Origin: Thermoanaerobaculia bacterium
GTDB taxonomy: Bacteria > Acidobacteriota > Thermoanaerobaculia > Multivoradales > J023
Direction of reading: 5' to 3'
Length of the DNA: 33,946 bases
Assembly: GCA_028066595.1 (NCBI GenBank)
Contig: JALCBJ010000059.1
Span: 1-33,946 of the forward strand
How positions within the stretch are numbered: position 1 is the first letter of the stretch; each line of letters starts with the position of its first letter. The notes below the pieces were generated by a model. It ran no database searches. It saw nothing but the letters and a program-made list of their open reading frames with translations, and was not told the DNA's origin. Made by a program: the position numbers and the translations under genes. This document shows positions 1 to 9,297 of this stretch, piece after piece.

Positions 1-1
1 G

Positions 2-901
<900 letters not shown>

Positions 902-1228
902 CGACAAGACGAGGTTTGCATCCTGCGCTCCGGGCGGGCTGACGTTGACCGAACGAGATCGGTGGTGCAATCCAACGGGCCGATCGGCCTTGTGCTGCTC
1001 GAAAAGGCACCTCCCAGCTGATCGATCAAACGCCAAAGTCGCCTCCGAGCGACAAGCGATCAGAGCCAACCCGCTGGTTCCGCTACACCCCGATACAGAG
1101 GCTTCTCGAACACCTGGTAAGAAATACGGCCAAGGTGTTTTTGGCGCGAATATCTGGTACGATCGCCTTGGCTTTGATCCGATCACTCTCTCGTTCTGAA
1201 TGAACCCATTTCCTGGGAGGTAGATGTC
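902..1228. other. Intergenic region upstream of the secreted 327-aa protein
   Basis: No gene is convincing here. It contains a perfect 12-bp palindrome GGCCGATCGGCC at 978-989, too short to call a terminator and without a T-tract. A Shine-Dalgarno-like GGGAGG at 1215-1220 sits 8 nt before the ATG at 1229 and supports that start. No sigma-54 promoter (GG-N10-GC with consensus flanks) was recognised. Confidence 0.5.
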
Positions 1229-2212
1229 ATGCGTAGATCCGTAGGCTTCGCCGTTCTCGCCCTTCTCCTGACCGTAGATACCGCGGCCGCCCAGAACTCG
1301 TTCTACTTCTGGGGAGTAGAAAACGAGTACATCAGTGCCGGCACGGAGCATGCCGGGACCGATGCTCACGGAGTGTTTGAGGGGGGCGGTAGCGCCGAAC
1401 TCGGAAGCGCCGAGGTGCACTTCGACTCGACAGTAGATGCGGCCTGGTGGGACTTCAGGTTCCAGAGTTCAGATCGGGAGCCGCTGGTTCCTGGGTCTTA
1501 TTTGAACGCGGTCCGATACCCGTTCAACGAGATCGGCCAGCATGGATTGAGCATATCCGGGTCAGGTAGAGGCTGTAACCGGCTTTTTGGCCACTTCACG
1601 ATCCTTCGCATTTCGTACCAACCGGATGGATCACTTCAAAGCCTCGCTGCAGAGTTCGAGCAGGACTGCGAAGAGAACGGTCTGTGGCTGCACGGCTGGG
1701 TTCGCTTCAACTCCAACCTCGCTCCTGACTACGACAACATCGTCGAGAACGGCGGCTTCGAAGAAGGGGTGATCACAAAGAGCTGGTCTTCAGATACATG
1801 GACGATTTGGGATGGAGACTCCCATTTCGGCATGAAGTCGGCCGTGACCAAAACCGGGGGCGCCTTGACTGTGGAGATCGACGCGGTGCCCGTGGAGTTC
1901 GTTCAACGGGTCTCGTTTTGGCTAAAGCAGGTACCGGAAGTACTCATCGCGGTCGACCTGATGTATGACGACGGTACCTATGATCAGATTCCCGTCTTCG
2001 AAACCTACATCCGCTGGACGTTCTACGACCTCGTGGAACACGTGCGTCCGAAAGGGGCGCTCGTCGGTCTCAGATTCATCGGAGCCACCAGTAGTTCTGA
2101 CCAGGTCACGACCATGCTGGATGACGTCTACGTGAAGACTCCCTATGTTCTGGGAGACGATTTCGAGTCTGGCGACCTGACGTCGTGGAGTGTGACAGTC
2201 GGCGTTCCGTAG
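1229..2212 (+). CDS. Secreted protein of unknown function with C-terminal FESGDLTSW tail
   Basis: The N-terminus is a clear signal peptide (MRRS basic start, hydrophobic VGFAVLALLLTV, AAAQ cleavage region near residue 22). The mature part has no recognised catalytic motif. It contains a segment resembling carbohydrate-binding or lamin-type beta-sandwich domains in the second half (NIVENGGFEEG...WSSDTWTIWDG, then alternating beta-like stretches), as in 'N-G-F-E' starts of CBM-type modules. The last residues read VLGDDFESGDLTSWSVTVGVP. Nearly the same tail ends the convergent neighbour (DNFESGDLTAWGVANPP), so this is probably a lineage-specific C-terminal signature of exported proteins. A GGGAGG ribosome-binding site lies 8 nt upstream. 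Function unknown; the beta-sandwich reading is an inference. Confidence 0.85.
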   Translation: MRRSVGFAVLALLLTVDTAAAQNSFYFWGVENEYISAGTEHAGTDAHGVFEGGGSAELGSAEVHFDSTVDAAWWDFRFQSSDREPLVPGSYLNAVRYPFNEIGQHGLSISGSGRGCNRLFGHFTILRISYQPDGSLQSLAAEFEQDCEENGLWLHGWVRFNSNLAPDYDNIVENGGFEEGVITKSWSSDTWTIWDGDSHFGMKSAVTKTGGALTVEIDAVPVEFVQRVSFWLKQVPEVLIAVDLMYDDGTYDQIPVFETYIRWTFYDLVEHVRPKGALVGLRFIGATSSSDQVTTMLDDVYVKTPYVLGDDFESGDLTSWSVTVGVP

Positions 2213-2274
2213 CGTCGTCGGCCGGCGGGCCGTCAGCCCGAGCCAGAGCGGAGCTTCAACCCAGGCCGACGCAG

Positions 2275-3921
2275 TCAAGGTGGGTTCGCAACGCCCCAAG
2301 CTGTGAGATCACCGGACTCGAAATTGTCCGTCAAGATCGACCGGCTGCGGACCACCACCGCGCGTCCGGACGGGTCCTCCCATGCCACTCGTAGCGGCAC
2401 ACCGACGACCAGGTCTTCAGCCTGATGGATGGGGAAGAATCCCTCGATCTGCGGTCGAAAAAAGCGGCCCACGGACAGTGAAAATCCGAACTGGTCTCCG
2501 ATCTCCAGGGTGTCGAAGAAGATCATGTCGAGAACCTGGAAGCCATCAATCGAAATCCCGTCCTGCCCGCCGTAGAGCACCGTCACTTCGCCTGAGTTGA
2601 CCACACCGAGGGAGTTGTCGAGGGGCGCACCGATCGCCAGGTCGTCCTCGCCGTCAGCGTTGAAGTCTCCAACAGCCAGAGCCTCGCCAAAACGATCGAA
2701 GGGCGAGACGTCGACATCGAGCACACTCTCGACCAGGAATTGATTCCCTTCGACGCCCAAACCCGTGGACCTGCCGTAGAACACCTGCACGGCTCCGGAT
2801 TCGGTCGTGCCGAGCTCGCTCTCCCCCGGAACTCCGACGGCGAGGTCCATGTTGCCACCGGCGTTGAAAAATCCGACCGCCAACGAGTACCCGAATTCGT
2901 CGCCGTCCTGATGGGTCCCGTGAACACCATCTGTCGCCTGGCTGAGAACCGTCTCATCGGAGTTCGGAGGGTCGATGCCGCCCTGCGCTCCAGGAAGGAT
3001 GATGGCAGCTCCATGGTGCCCTGGACCTGATACCACCTCGCCAGGTGCTCCGACCACGAGGTCCATGGGCTGGTTGCCGTCGAAATGGCCGATCGCCAAC
3101 GAGAAACCGAAGCGTTCGTCCGTGTTCGCGTTGAGGTCAATTCCGGGTGTGTCCTGATGCAGCAACTGATCCCCTTCGGTCGTCAGACCGAGCCCGGCGG
3201 AGCCGTACACAATGTTCACCGCACCGGCGTCCTGTTGTAGTGCGAGATCTCCCTGGATGTCTTCACCCGGTATCCCGATGGCGAGATCGTCGACGAAGTC
3301 TCGCGACAGATCGCCGACCGCGAGGGAAAAACCGAACTGGTCACCGGCCTCGGGTGCACCCGGCAAGGGAACCTGGCTCAGGAACTGGCCGCTATCGAAA
3401 TCGAGACCCTGGTCGTCTGAGTAGACGACGACGATCTGGCCAGCATTGTCTTCCCCGTTGATGATCTTTCCCGGGATACCGATCACGAGGTCGTCGAAAC
3501 CGTTGTCGTCGAAGTCCCCCGTCGCCAGTGCGGCTCCGAAGAGGGCGCCCGACTCGTCGTCGCCGCCGACGAGCGTGGCCGTAACGTTCCCAATCTGCGA
3601 GAGGAGATCGTAGCCGCCATGGAAAACCATCACGGCACCGACGTCGGCGGTTTCGGCCGTGTCGGCTGTCGGCATCCCGATCGCCAGATCTTGATATCCA
3701 TCTCCGTTGAAGTCACCCACGGCGCTGGAATAGCCGAGTTGGGATTCGGTGCCGCCGACCATCTGAATCGCATCCGAGATTCCGAGCTGAGCCCCCGATG
3801 GCGAGATCGCCACGAGGGCAAGGAAGAGAGTTGTGAGGATCGTGGTGCGGGTCTGGACGGAAGAAGTATTGGAAGATCCGGGAAACCTGGGTCTCCTCGA
3901 GATCACTGGCAGTACGCGCAT
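2275..3921 (-). CDS. Secreted FG-GAP repeat protein (integrin-alpha-like beta-propeller)
   Basis: This 548-residue protein has a long basic n-region, a hydrophobic stretch (TILTTLFLALVAIS) and a likely cleavage after SPSGA near residue 44. It carries seven FG-GAP-like repeats of ~60 residues. Each has a calcium-loop-type core such as VGDFNGDGYQDLAIGMP, TGDFDDNGFDDLVIGIP or VGDFNADGEDDLAIGAP, enough for a seven-bladed propeller like integrin alpha. Repeats 3, 4, 5 and 7 have lost some Asp residues of the loop. The C-terminus ends DNFESGDLTAWG, matching the convergent upstream gene. GGAGA lies 8-9 nt before the ATG. The usual role of such proteins is extracellular adhesion or structure; nothing shows a ligand. 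Confidence 0.93.
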   Translation of the reverse strand: MRVLPVISRRPRFPGSSNTSSVQTRTTILTTLFLALVAISPSGAQLGISDAIQMVGGTESQLGYSSAVGDFNGDGYQDLAIGMPTADTAETADVGAVMVFHGGYDLLSQIGNVTATLVGGDDESGALFGAALATGDFDDNGFDDLVIGIPGKIINGEDNAGQIVVVYSDDQGLDFDSGQFLSQVPLPGAPEAGDQFGFSLAVGDLSRDFVDDLAIGIPGEDIQGDLALQQDAGAVNIVYGSAGLGLTTEGDQLLHQDTPGIDLNANTDERFGFSLAIGHFDGNQPMDLVVGAPGEVVSGPGHHGAAIILPGAQGGIDPPNSDETVLSQATDGVHGTHQDGDEFGYSLAVGFFNAGGNMDLAVGVPGESELGTTESGAVQVFYGRSTGLGVEGNQFLVESVLDVDVSPFDRFGEALAVGDFNADGEDDLAIGAPLDNSLGVVNSGEVTVLYGGQDGISIDGFQVLDMIFFDTLEIGDQFGFSLSVGRFFRPQIEGFFPIHQAEDLVVGVPLRVAWEDPSGRAVVVRSRSILTDNFESGDLTAWGVANPP

Positions 3922-3941
3922 CTGAAGTCTCCGTAGTCAGT

Positions 3942-3983
3942 GGTTTCTTACTCGAGATGAACGGTTTCTCACTCGAGACGAAC
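3942..3983. repeat. Tandem 21-bp direct repeat upstream of the FG-GAP gene
   Basis: Two adjacent 21-bp copies lie at 3942-3962 and 3963-3983. They begin GGTTTCT and contain ACTCGAGA, differing at two C/T positions. They lie 21-62 bp upstream of the FG-GAP start codon on its promoter side. Two-turn (21-bp) spacing on the same helical face would suit cooperative regulator binding. That role is inferred from position only. Confidence 0.6.
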
Positions 3984-4445
3984 CTGCGGAAGTCAGATCG
4001 CGAGTCTTCTAAAGCCGCGAGCCCATGCCCTGATGGGAGCAAAAGGAACAGCTAAGGTTGGGCTAAGAGTGCGGGAGTCAAGGGCCCCGAGGCTTGGGAA
4101 GGCAGCATGTTGCGGAGCATCCGAGGCTGACACCGTCTCGAATCATCGGCTGCTCCTGGCTATAAAGCGCCGACTTCGACAACCTGCTGCGGTTGCCCGC
4201 GCAGAAAAGTCTCGGCACCGACGAGACCACGCCAGAACGGCACATGGTCGAGGCCGCAGGCTTCCCTACACGGACCGGGCGCCTTGCTGATGCCTACTCA
4301 GGAAACCACGAGGCGCACTGGAGCGGGTGATTTAGCCGGTGCGCGAGCTGGACCTATACGGTCCCGCCTCCAGACCGACCGAATCAGTCAGGTGCACCCG
4401 GAACGGCTCGTGGAGGCCACGGATCCGGGCGCACCTTCTACCGCG
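3984..4445. other. Intergenic region between divergent FG-GAP promoter and DPP-IV 3' end; possible gene remnant
   Basis: No intact gene is supported. A 54-codon stretch at 4166-4330 (+) runs from just after a TAA to a TGA with strongly GC-rich third positions. Its peptide starts SADFDNLLRLPAQKSLG and looks more protein-like than the overlapping longer open frames. It has no start codon near its 5' end and I do not recognise the family. It may be the eroded tail of a lost gene. Confidence 0.3.
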
Positions 4446-6791
4446 TCAACGTCCGGCCGAGTCTTCGCCGGCCGTGTCTTTCTCGAGCTGCAATGGCTCC
4501 GAGTCCGGCCCGAGCTCTCGTTGCCAGAACTCGAATCGTGTCTTGTCTCGATGAAGCCGGGCCTCGTCGTCGCGGAAGCCGTGCTTGCGCATGGGGTAAA
4601 CCCCGAGGTCGAAGACGATCCCAGACTCGATCAGCTCGTCTACGAGCTGCCAGGTGTTCTGGGGGTGTACGTTGTCGTCGTAGGTTCCGTGCAGGAGCAA
4701 TAGACGGCCGTGTAGGTTGCCGACGGTCTCCACCAGATCGTTCTTCTCATAGCCCTCGGCATTGTCGTCCGGGTGCTTCATATAGCGCTCGGTGTAGATC
4801 GTGTCGTACAGGAACCAGTTGTAGACCCCAGCACCGGCGATACCAGCGCGGAACTCCTTCGTGCGCGACATGGCCGCCACCGTGGTCGTACCGCCACCCG
4901 ACCAGCCGGTGATGCCGACCCGATCTGCATCCACGTAGTCCAGGGTCTTCAGCCAGCGAACTCCCGCGACGATGTCGTTGGTCTCGCGATCGCTGTAGAA
5001 GTCTCGGAGCAGCAGGCGTGTGGTGGGCTTGCCCATCGCAGTGGACGTGCGGGGATCGACGTAGAACAAGAGGAAGCCCTCCGCCGTCAGCAGATGGTCG
5101 TAGAGCGAGCCATACCAGCGGTTTCTCACGACCGGCGATGCAGGGCCGCCATAGATGTTGACCACAGCTGGATAGACCTGCTGCGGATCGAAGTCATGAG
5201 GCTTCAGAACGATGGCAGGCAGCTCGAAACCATCCTCAGCCTGGACGGTGATCAACTCGGGCTTGCTGAAACCGAAGTGGTCGGCGATCTCGCGGGACGG
5301 CTCGATGAGCGTGCGTACCAAAGCGCCGTCCGCGCGGCGAAGATCGGTGGACGAGGGCCGTTCGAGGCCGGAGTGAGCATCCAGAAAGTACTTTCCATCG
5401 TGACTCCACCTCGTCGAGTGTGAACCGGCCGCCTCTGTGACCTGCTCGAGCCCCGTGCCGTCGAGGCCCACCCGATAGAGGTGTGTCTCCAGGTGAGACT
5501 TCTTCTTGCCCATGAAGTAAAGGGCACCTCGCTCCTCGTCGACGACTGCGATCGTTCCGCCAAGGCCGCTGGCGCGCCGGGCACCACCACTGACCGACCA
5601 GTCCCCTTGGGTCAGTGCTCGGACCAATCGTGCACCTTCGCCGGTCAACTCGTAGAGAAAGAGGTGGCTATGACCTTCTCGGTCCGACGCCCAGACAAAC
5701 CGCTTTCCGTCGTCGAGGAAAATGAGATCGTCGTGGACGTCGATCCAGGCAGGATCGGTCTCGCGAAAGAGATGGCGTGCCTTGCCGGACCCAGCCTCGA
5801 CGAGAAACAAGTCGAGATTCTCCTGGGACCGATCGAGGGTCTGGGCGACCAATCGTTCTCCATCGGGCAGCCAGACCAGCCTTGCTAGATATTCGTAGGG
5901 ATAGGTCCCCAGGTCGATCCAGGTCGTCTTGCCGTCTTTGACGTCGACGACACCAGCACGGACCCGCGGGTTGGTCGTTCCCGCTTTCGGGTAACGCTGT
6001 CGAATGACACGCGTGGCAGCGGGGTCAGGATCCACGTAGGTCATCACGTCCACCGGCGACTCGTCGAACTGGAAGTAAGCGATCTGCGCGCCGTCTGGAG
6101 AGAAGAGGTATCCGCGGTCGCGGCGTCCGAACAGCTCCTCCCAATAGACCCACGACAAGGTCCCATTGAGTGTCGTCTCGCTGCCGTCCTTGGTGAGCCG
6201 CTTCTCTTTCTTGGTCTCGAGCGAGACGACGTAGAGGTCGTTGTCGCGCACGAAGGCTAGCCGGGCCCCGTCGGGGGAGAAGCGAGCAGCCTCCTCACGA
6301 CCATCGGTTTCAGTCAGCCGTTCAAAAGTCGACGTGGCGAAATCGAGCAGGAAAAGGTCGCCTTTCTTGCCATAGAGGCCGTGGGTTCCACCGGGGCTGA
6401 TCGCCGAAGGTAGACCCAGCTCTTCCGCTTCTTCTTCCTCTTGCTTGGCGTCTCCTGCTTTCTCGCCCTCGGCCTCCTCGTCACCGCCGCCGAGCAGCTC
6501 GTCCAGACTTGCCAGCGCCTTCACCGGGTCGACCTTGGTCAGGACCCGTCCGGTCTCCGGATCGAGGATCTCGATCGTTCGCTCTTCCTCGGGCAGGCGG
6601 TCGTCGTAGCGCAGAAGCCCACCGCCGTCGACGAAACGATAGCTAGCAGTCGCGGTGATGTCGCTGACCTCTTCGCCATGGATCCACTCCAGGCTCAATC
6701 GTTCCGGCAGCTCCGAGGCGGACGCCAAGGGGACTAACACCGAGGCAAGAACGAGACAGACGGGGTACAAAAGCCGAGTTCGGCGAACCAT
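4446..6791 (-). CDS. Dipeptidyl-peptidase IV-like serine peptidase (family S9B), exported
   Basis: This 781-residue protein has a signal peptide (MVRRTRLLYPVCLVLASVLVPLASA), an N-terminal eight-bladed-propeller-type domain and a C-terminal alpha/beta-hydrolase domain. The nucleophile is Ser631 in GITGWSGGG, Asp705 lies in HGTYDDNVH and His737 in RKHGF. This order and spacing closely match the human DPP4 triad (630/708/740). The amino-terminus-binding Glu pair of true DPPs is kept as Glu218-Glu219 in SWVYWEELFGR. So removal of N-terminal dipeptides, typically after Pro or Ala, is plausible. The nucleophile elbow is GWSGG rather than the usual GWSYGG. A run of Glu/Asp/Lys (about residues 96-122) inserts an acidic low-complexity loop in the propeller. 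AGGAGG lies ~5 nt before the ATG. Periplasmic or secreted location is inferred. Confidence 0.93.
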   Translation of the reverse strand: MVRRTRLLYPVCLVLASVLVPLASASELPERLSLEWIHGEEVSDITATASYRFVDGGGLLRYDDRLPEEERTIEILDPETGRVLTKVDPVKALASLDELLGGGDEEAEGEKAGDAKQEEEEAEELGLPSAISPGGTHGLYGKKGDLFLLDFATSTFERLTETDGREEAARFSPDGARLAFVRDNDLYVVSLETKKEKRLTKDGSETTLNGTLSWVYWEELFGRRDRGYLFSPDGAQIAYFQFDESPVDVMTYVDPDPAATRVIRQRYPKAGTTNPRVRAGVVDVKDGKTTWIDLGTYPYEYLARLVWLPDGERLVAQTLDRSQENLDLFLVEAGSGKARHLFRETDPAWIDVHDDLIFLDDGKRFVWASDREGHSHLFLYELTGEGARLVRALTQGDWSVSGGARRASGLGGTIAVVDEERGALYFMGKKKSHLETHLYRVGLDGTGLEQVTEAAGSHSTRWSHDGKYFLDAHSGLERPSSTDLRRADGALVRTLIEPSREIADHFGFSKPELITVQAEDGFELPAIVLKPHDFDPQQVYPAVVNIYGGPASPVVRNRWYGSLYDHLLTAEGFLLFYVDPRTSTAMGKPTTRLLLRDFYSDRETNDIVAGVRWLKTLDYVDADRVGITGWSGGGTTTVAAMSRTKEFRAGIAGAGVYNWFLYDTIYTERYMKHPDDNAEGYEKNDLVETVGNLHGRLLLLHGTYDDNVHPQNTWQLVDELIESGIVFDLGVYPMRKHGFRDDEARLHRDKTRFEFWQRELGPDSEPLQLEKDTAGEDSAGR

Positions 6792-6911
6792 AGGAACCTC
6801 CTGACGACCGGGATAAGCGGAATGCGGAGCCCGACTTTACCCGGGAATGAGGAGAAAGCGAAGATCTGGACGAAGTGCCGATTCTCGGTTGCGGCCCGCC
6901 ATTCTGGATAT

Positions 6912-6947
6912 CAGATGGCTAGCCGTCATCTGCCGTCTTGCCATCTG
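6912..6947. promoter_or_regulatory. Candidate VapBC operator: phased CAGATG/CATCTG half-sites
   Basis: Three hexamers, CAGATG at 6912, CATCTG at 6927 and CATCTG at 6942, start exactly 15 bp apart. The outer pair extends to a perfect 8-bp inverted repeat: CAGATGGC at 6912-6919 and GCCATCTG at 6940-6947. The block ends 39 bp before the vapB start. VapBC complexes usually repress their own promoter through such palindromes. The operator role is inferred from position and symmetry. It also lies in the divergent gap shared with the peptidase gene. Confidence 0.45.
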
Positions 6948-6986
6948 CAGTGACAGCTGCCTAAACTCTCAGTCTGGAGGTCAGCG

Positions 6987-7235
6987 ATGCAGCCACAACT
7001 TTCCGTCCGAAGCGCCAAAGCCCGGGATCTCGCACATCGGCTCGCTCGTGCCGAGGGCAGGACGATTGCCAGCGTGGTAGAGCGCGCCCTCGAGGCCTAT
7101 GCGCGTCGCCACGGCGAGCCCGCAGAGGGCTTTTACCAACGTCTTTCACGTCTCGATGGCGGAGATCAGGACGGGCCCGATCTCGCCGAGCTGATCGAGA
7201 CGAACCGTAGATCCCATCCGGGTCTCGACCTTTGA
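6987..7235 (+). CDS. vapB: VapB-type antitoxin
   Basis: An 82-residue protein whose first half is a short ribbon/helix DNA-binding module of the VapB/PSK type (LSVRSAKARDLAHRLARAEGRTIASVVERALEAYARR). The tail is a charged extension ending RSHPGLDL that would wrap the toxin. TGGAGG at 6975-6980 is 6 nt before the ATG. The stop lies 4 nt upstream of the toxin start, so the two are co-transcribed and probably coupled in translation. The role is to neutralise VapC and to autorepress with it. Confidence 0.9.
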   Translation: MQPQLSVRSAKARDLAHRLARAEGRTIASVVERALEAYARRHGEPAEGFYQRLSRLDGGDQDGPDLAELIETNRRSHPGLDL

Positions 7236-7239
7236 GCCT

Positions 7240-7653
7240 GTGATTCTCCTCGACACCAACGTCATTTCAGAGCCCCTGCGCCCGCGGCCCTCCCAGAAGG
7301 TCCTCGCTTGGCTTGTCGAGCACGATGCAGAACTCGCCCTGTCTTCCGTCGCGATCGCCGAGGTGGCGTATGGGATCGAGAAAATCCGCCCCGAGCAGAG
7401 GGCGGCGCGCCTGGCCGAGGGCCTCGACGAATGGCGAGCACGCTTCACCGATCGCATCTTCTCCTTCACTGAAGACGCGGCCCTGGCATACGGCGAGTTG
7501 ATGGGGCGCGCGGCGCGAGCAGGCCGCACGCGGACGGTTCAGGACGGAATGATTGCGGCGATCGCCAGAGTCAAAGGAGTCGCCATCGCGACAAGGAACA
7601 TCGCGGACTTCGAAGGCCTCGGCATCGATCTCGTCGATCCCTGGAACAACTGA
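7240..7653 (+). CDS. vapC: VapC-type PIN-domain ribonuclease toxin
   Basis: A 137-residue PIN domain of the FitB/StbB subtype. The start is GTG, giving MILLDTNVISEPLRPRP. Predicted metal-binding acidic residues are Asp5, Glu41 (in SSVAIAEVAYG), Asp102 (in TVQDGMIAA) and Asp123 (in TRNIADFEG). All four are present, so the toxin looks active. VapC enzymes cleave specific RNAs, often tRNA or rRNA loops, when released from VapB. The 4-nt gap to vapB and the complete pair indicate an intact toxin-antitoxin module. Confidence 0.93.
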   Translation: MILLDTNVISEPLRPRPSQKVLAWLVEHDAELALSSVAIAEVAYGIEKIRPEQRAARLAEGLDEWRARFTDRIFSFTEDAALAYGELMGRAARAGRTRTVQDGMIAAIARVKGVAIATRNIADFEGLGIDLVDPWNN

Positions 7654-7672
7654 CCGAGCAGATCGGGCTCGG
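7654..7672 (+). terminator. Weak hairpin directly after vapC
   Basis: CCGAGC at 7654-7659 pairs perfectly with GCTCGG at 7667-7672 around a 7-nt loop, starting at the base after the vapC stop. No T-tract follows, so intrinsic termination is doubtful. The remaining gap to 7912 shows no gene. Confidence 0.25.
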
Positions 7673-7912
7673 CGGTAGCCCGTCCCTTCCTATCTGGTGT
7701 CCTGTCCGCGCGACGGTGCACTCCGTGAGCACCTACGCCCACGATCTGCGCAGGCGTCCGACGCCAACGCACGATACCCGAACGAGCAGAAGGCAATCCG
7801 GCCGCCAGCGAGCGGCATGGAGCTTGCTCTATTCCCAATGCCTGAGCCTCTTCGCCCAGCGAAGTGAGCGAGATACCGCAATCCGACATCACATTCACAG
7901 GGCCTCGAGACC

Positions 7913-9232
7913 ATGATTCCAGAGACGTCCAAACTCCGAAGTTCCCGGTGGGCGACCCACCTACTCCTGGCCACCGTCTCCACAGCTCTCGCGTTCGCCG
8001 TTGTCGAAGGCGTGATCCGCAGCCTCGACCTCTTTCGAGCCCAACGAGTCGCGGTGGGAGAGGCAGCCGAGCAAGCGGCCCGAGCGCTGGAAGAGGACAC
8101 TGATGAGTCAACTTCATCGTCCCGGTGGATCGTCCACCCCTTCCGCGGAATCTCTCCCAGACCCGGTGGTGAACAGGAGGATCAGCCGAGGAGGTTCAAC
8201 GTCTTGGGGATCGACTCGAGAGTGGACGATCCCAGGTCCCTTCCCGAAGAGGATCTGGTCATCGGTATCTTCGGAGGCTCGGTGGCCCGAGAAACGGCCA
8301 TTAGTGGCGGCCGTTTCTTTCAACGAGCCGTAGAGGAACGACTGAACGACGAGCGAAGTGTTCGCGTCGTGAACTTCGCCATCAGCGGCTACAAGCAGCC
8401 ACAGCAGGTGAACCTGCTCTCGGAGCTGCTGCTTCTCGACGTACCCATCGACGTGGTCGTCAACCTGGATGGTTTCAACGAGCTCGTACTCGCGCGATCC
8501 AATGCCGAGGTGCCTTACCATCCCATGTATCCCCACTACCATTTCTGGGTTTCCGGATTGGCCTCCAACACCGGCGCGCTCTCGCGCCGCCAGGTCCAAC
8601 TCCAGGCCCGGATCTCGAGCGGACTCGAGCGTGCCTACCGGATCGGCACCGAGACCGAGGCGTCCTGGGTCGGTCGTTCCGCCATTGTGCAAGCCTTCGC
8701 GGGCGAGAGAGTTCTCCGGGCCCGAGCCGACGCGAGAGTCGCCGAGCAGGAGCTGCGCCTGCTTCCGGTGCGAAAGCTGGAGGACGATCTATGGCACCTC
8801 GACGATCCTTGCCTGGAGGCAAGTGGACACTGCCGCGACCTGATCGTCGATCTCTGGCGCGATGCCTCGATCATGATGCAAGGGATCGCGGAATCCCACG
8901 GCATGCCCTACTTCCACGTTCTGCAGCCCAATCAATACGTCGCCGGTTCCAAGGCTCAGCTGCATGCCGAGGAAAGAGACCGAGCGTGGGCACCCGATCA
9001 CCCATGGAGCCGATGGGCCGCCGAAGGGTATTCAGCTCTGGTCGAAGAAGGAGAGGTCTTGTCGGGCCTGGGCGTTCGCTTCCTCGACACGACCCAGATC
9101 TTCCGGAACAGCGGAGATGCCGACTATTCCGACACATGCTGCCATCTGACCTTCGGGGGACGGAGGAAACTCGCCGAGGAAATGGGGCACTGGATCGGTG
9201 AGAGCCTGGCGGCAGACCGACGTACGAGGTGA
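7913..9232 (+). CDS. Membrane-anchored SGNH/GDSL-hydrolase-like protein
   Basis: A 439-residue protein with one N-terminal membrane segment (HLLLATVSTALAFAVVEGVI) and an external catalytic-type domain. Block I reads IGIFGGSVARE with Ser123 as candidate nucleophile. Block II is VVNFAISGYKQPQQ, block III VVVNLDGFNEL, and block V SDTCCHLTFGG with His411 and a nearby Asp407. This is the arrangement seen in SGNH proteins of exopolysaccharide clusters that add or remove acetyl groups. No clear Shine-Dalgarno precedes the ATG. It heads the glycan locus and converges with the next two minus-strand genes. Acyl-esterase or transferase activity is a family-level inference; the substrate is unknown. Confidence 0.8.
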   Translation: MIPETSKLRSSRWATHLLLATVSTALAFAVVEGVIRSLDLFRAQRVAVGEAAEQAARALEEDTDESTSSSRWIVHPFRGISPRPGGEQEDQPRRFNVLGIDSRVDDPRSLPEEDLVIGIFGGSVARETAISGGRFFQRAVEERLNDERSVRVVNFAISGYKQPQQVNLLSELLLLDVPIDVVVNLDGFNELVLARSNAEVPYHPMYPHYHFWVSGLASNTGALSRRQVQLQARISSGLERAYRIGTETEASWVGRSAIVQAFAGERVLRARADARVAEQELRLLPVRKLEDDLWHLDDPCLEASGHCRDLIVDLWRDASIMMQGIAESHGMPYFHVLQPNQYVAGSKAQLHAEERDRAWAPDHPWSRWAAEGYSALVEEGEVLSGLGVRFLDTTQIFRNSGDADYSDTCCHLTFGGRRKLAEEMGHWIGESLAADRRTR

Positions 9233-9297
9233 GATAGCCGCCACCGAACACCAGCCAGGGTCTACGACCTTCCGAGTCTGGCCTTCCCCAAGAGCGC

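Noticed and set aside
978..989. 12-bp palindrome GGCCGATCGGCC as a terminator or operator
   Set aside because: No loop or T-tract, and such short GC palindromes are expected by chance in this composition.
4284..4912. Plus-strand frames of 139 codons at the DPP-IV 3' end
   Set aside because: They are antisense to the catalytic domain of the peptidase, which carries its Asp and His motifs here.
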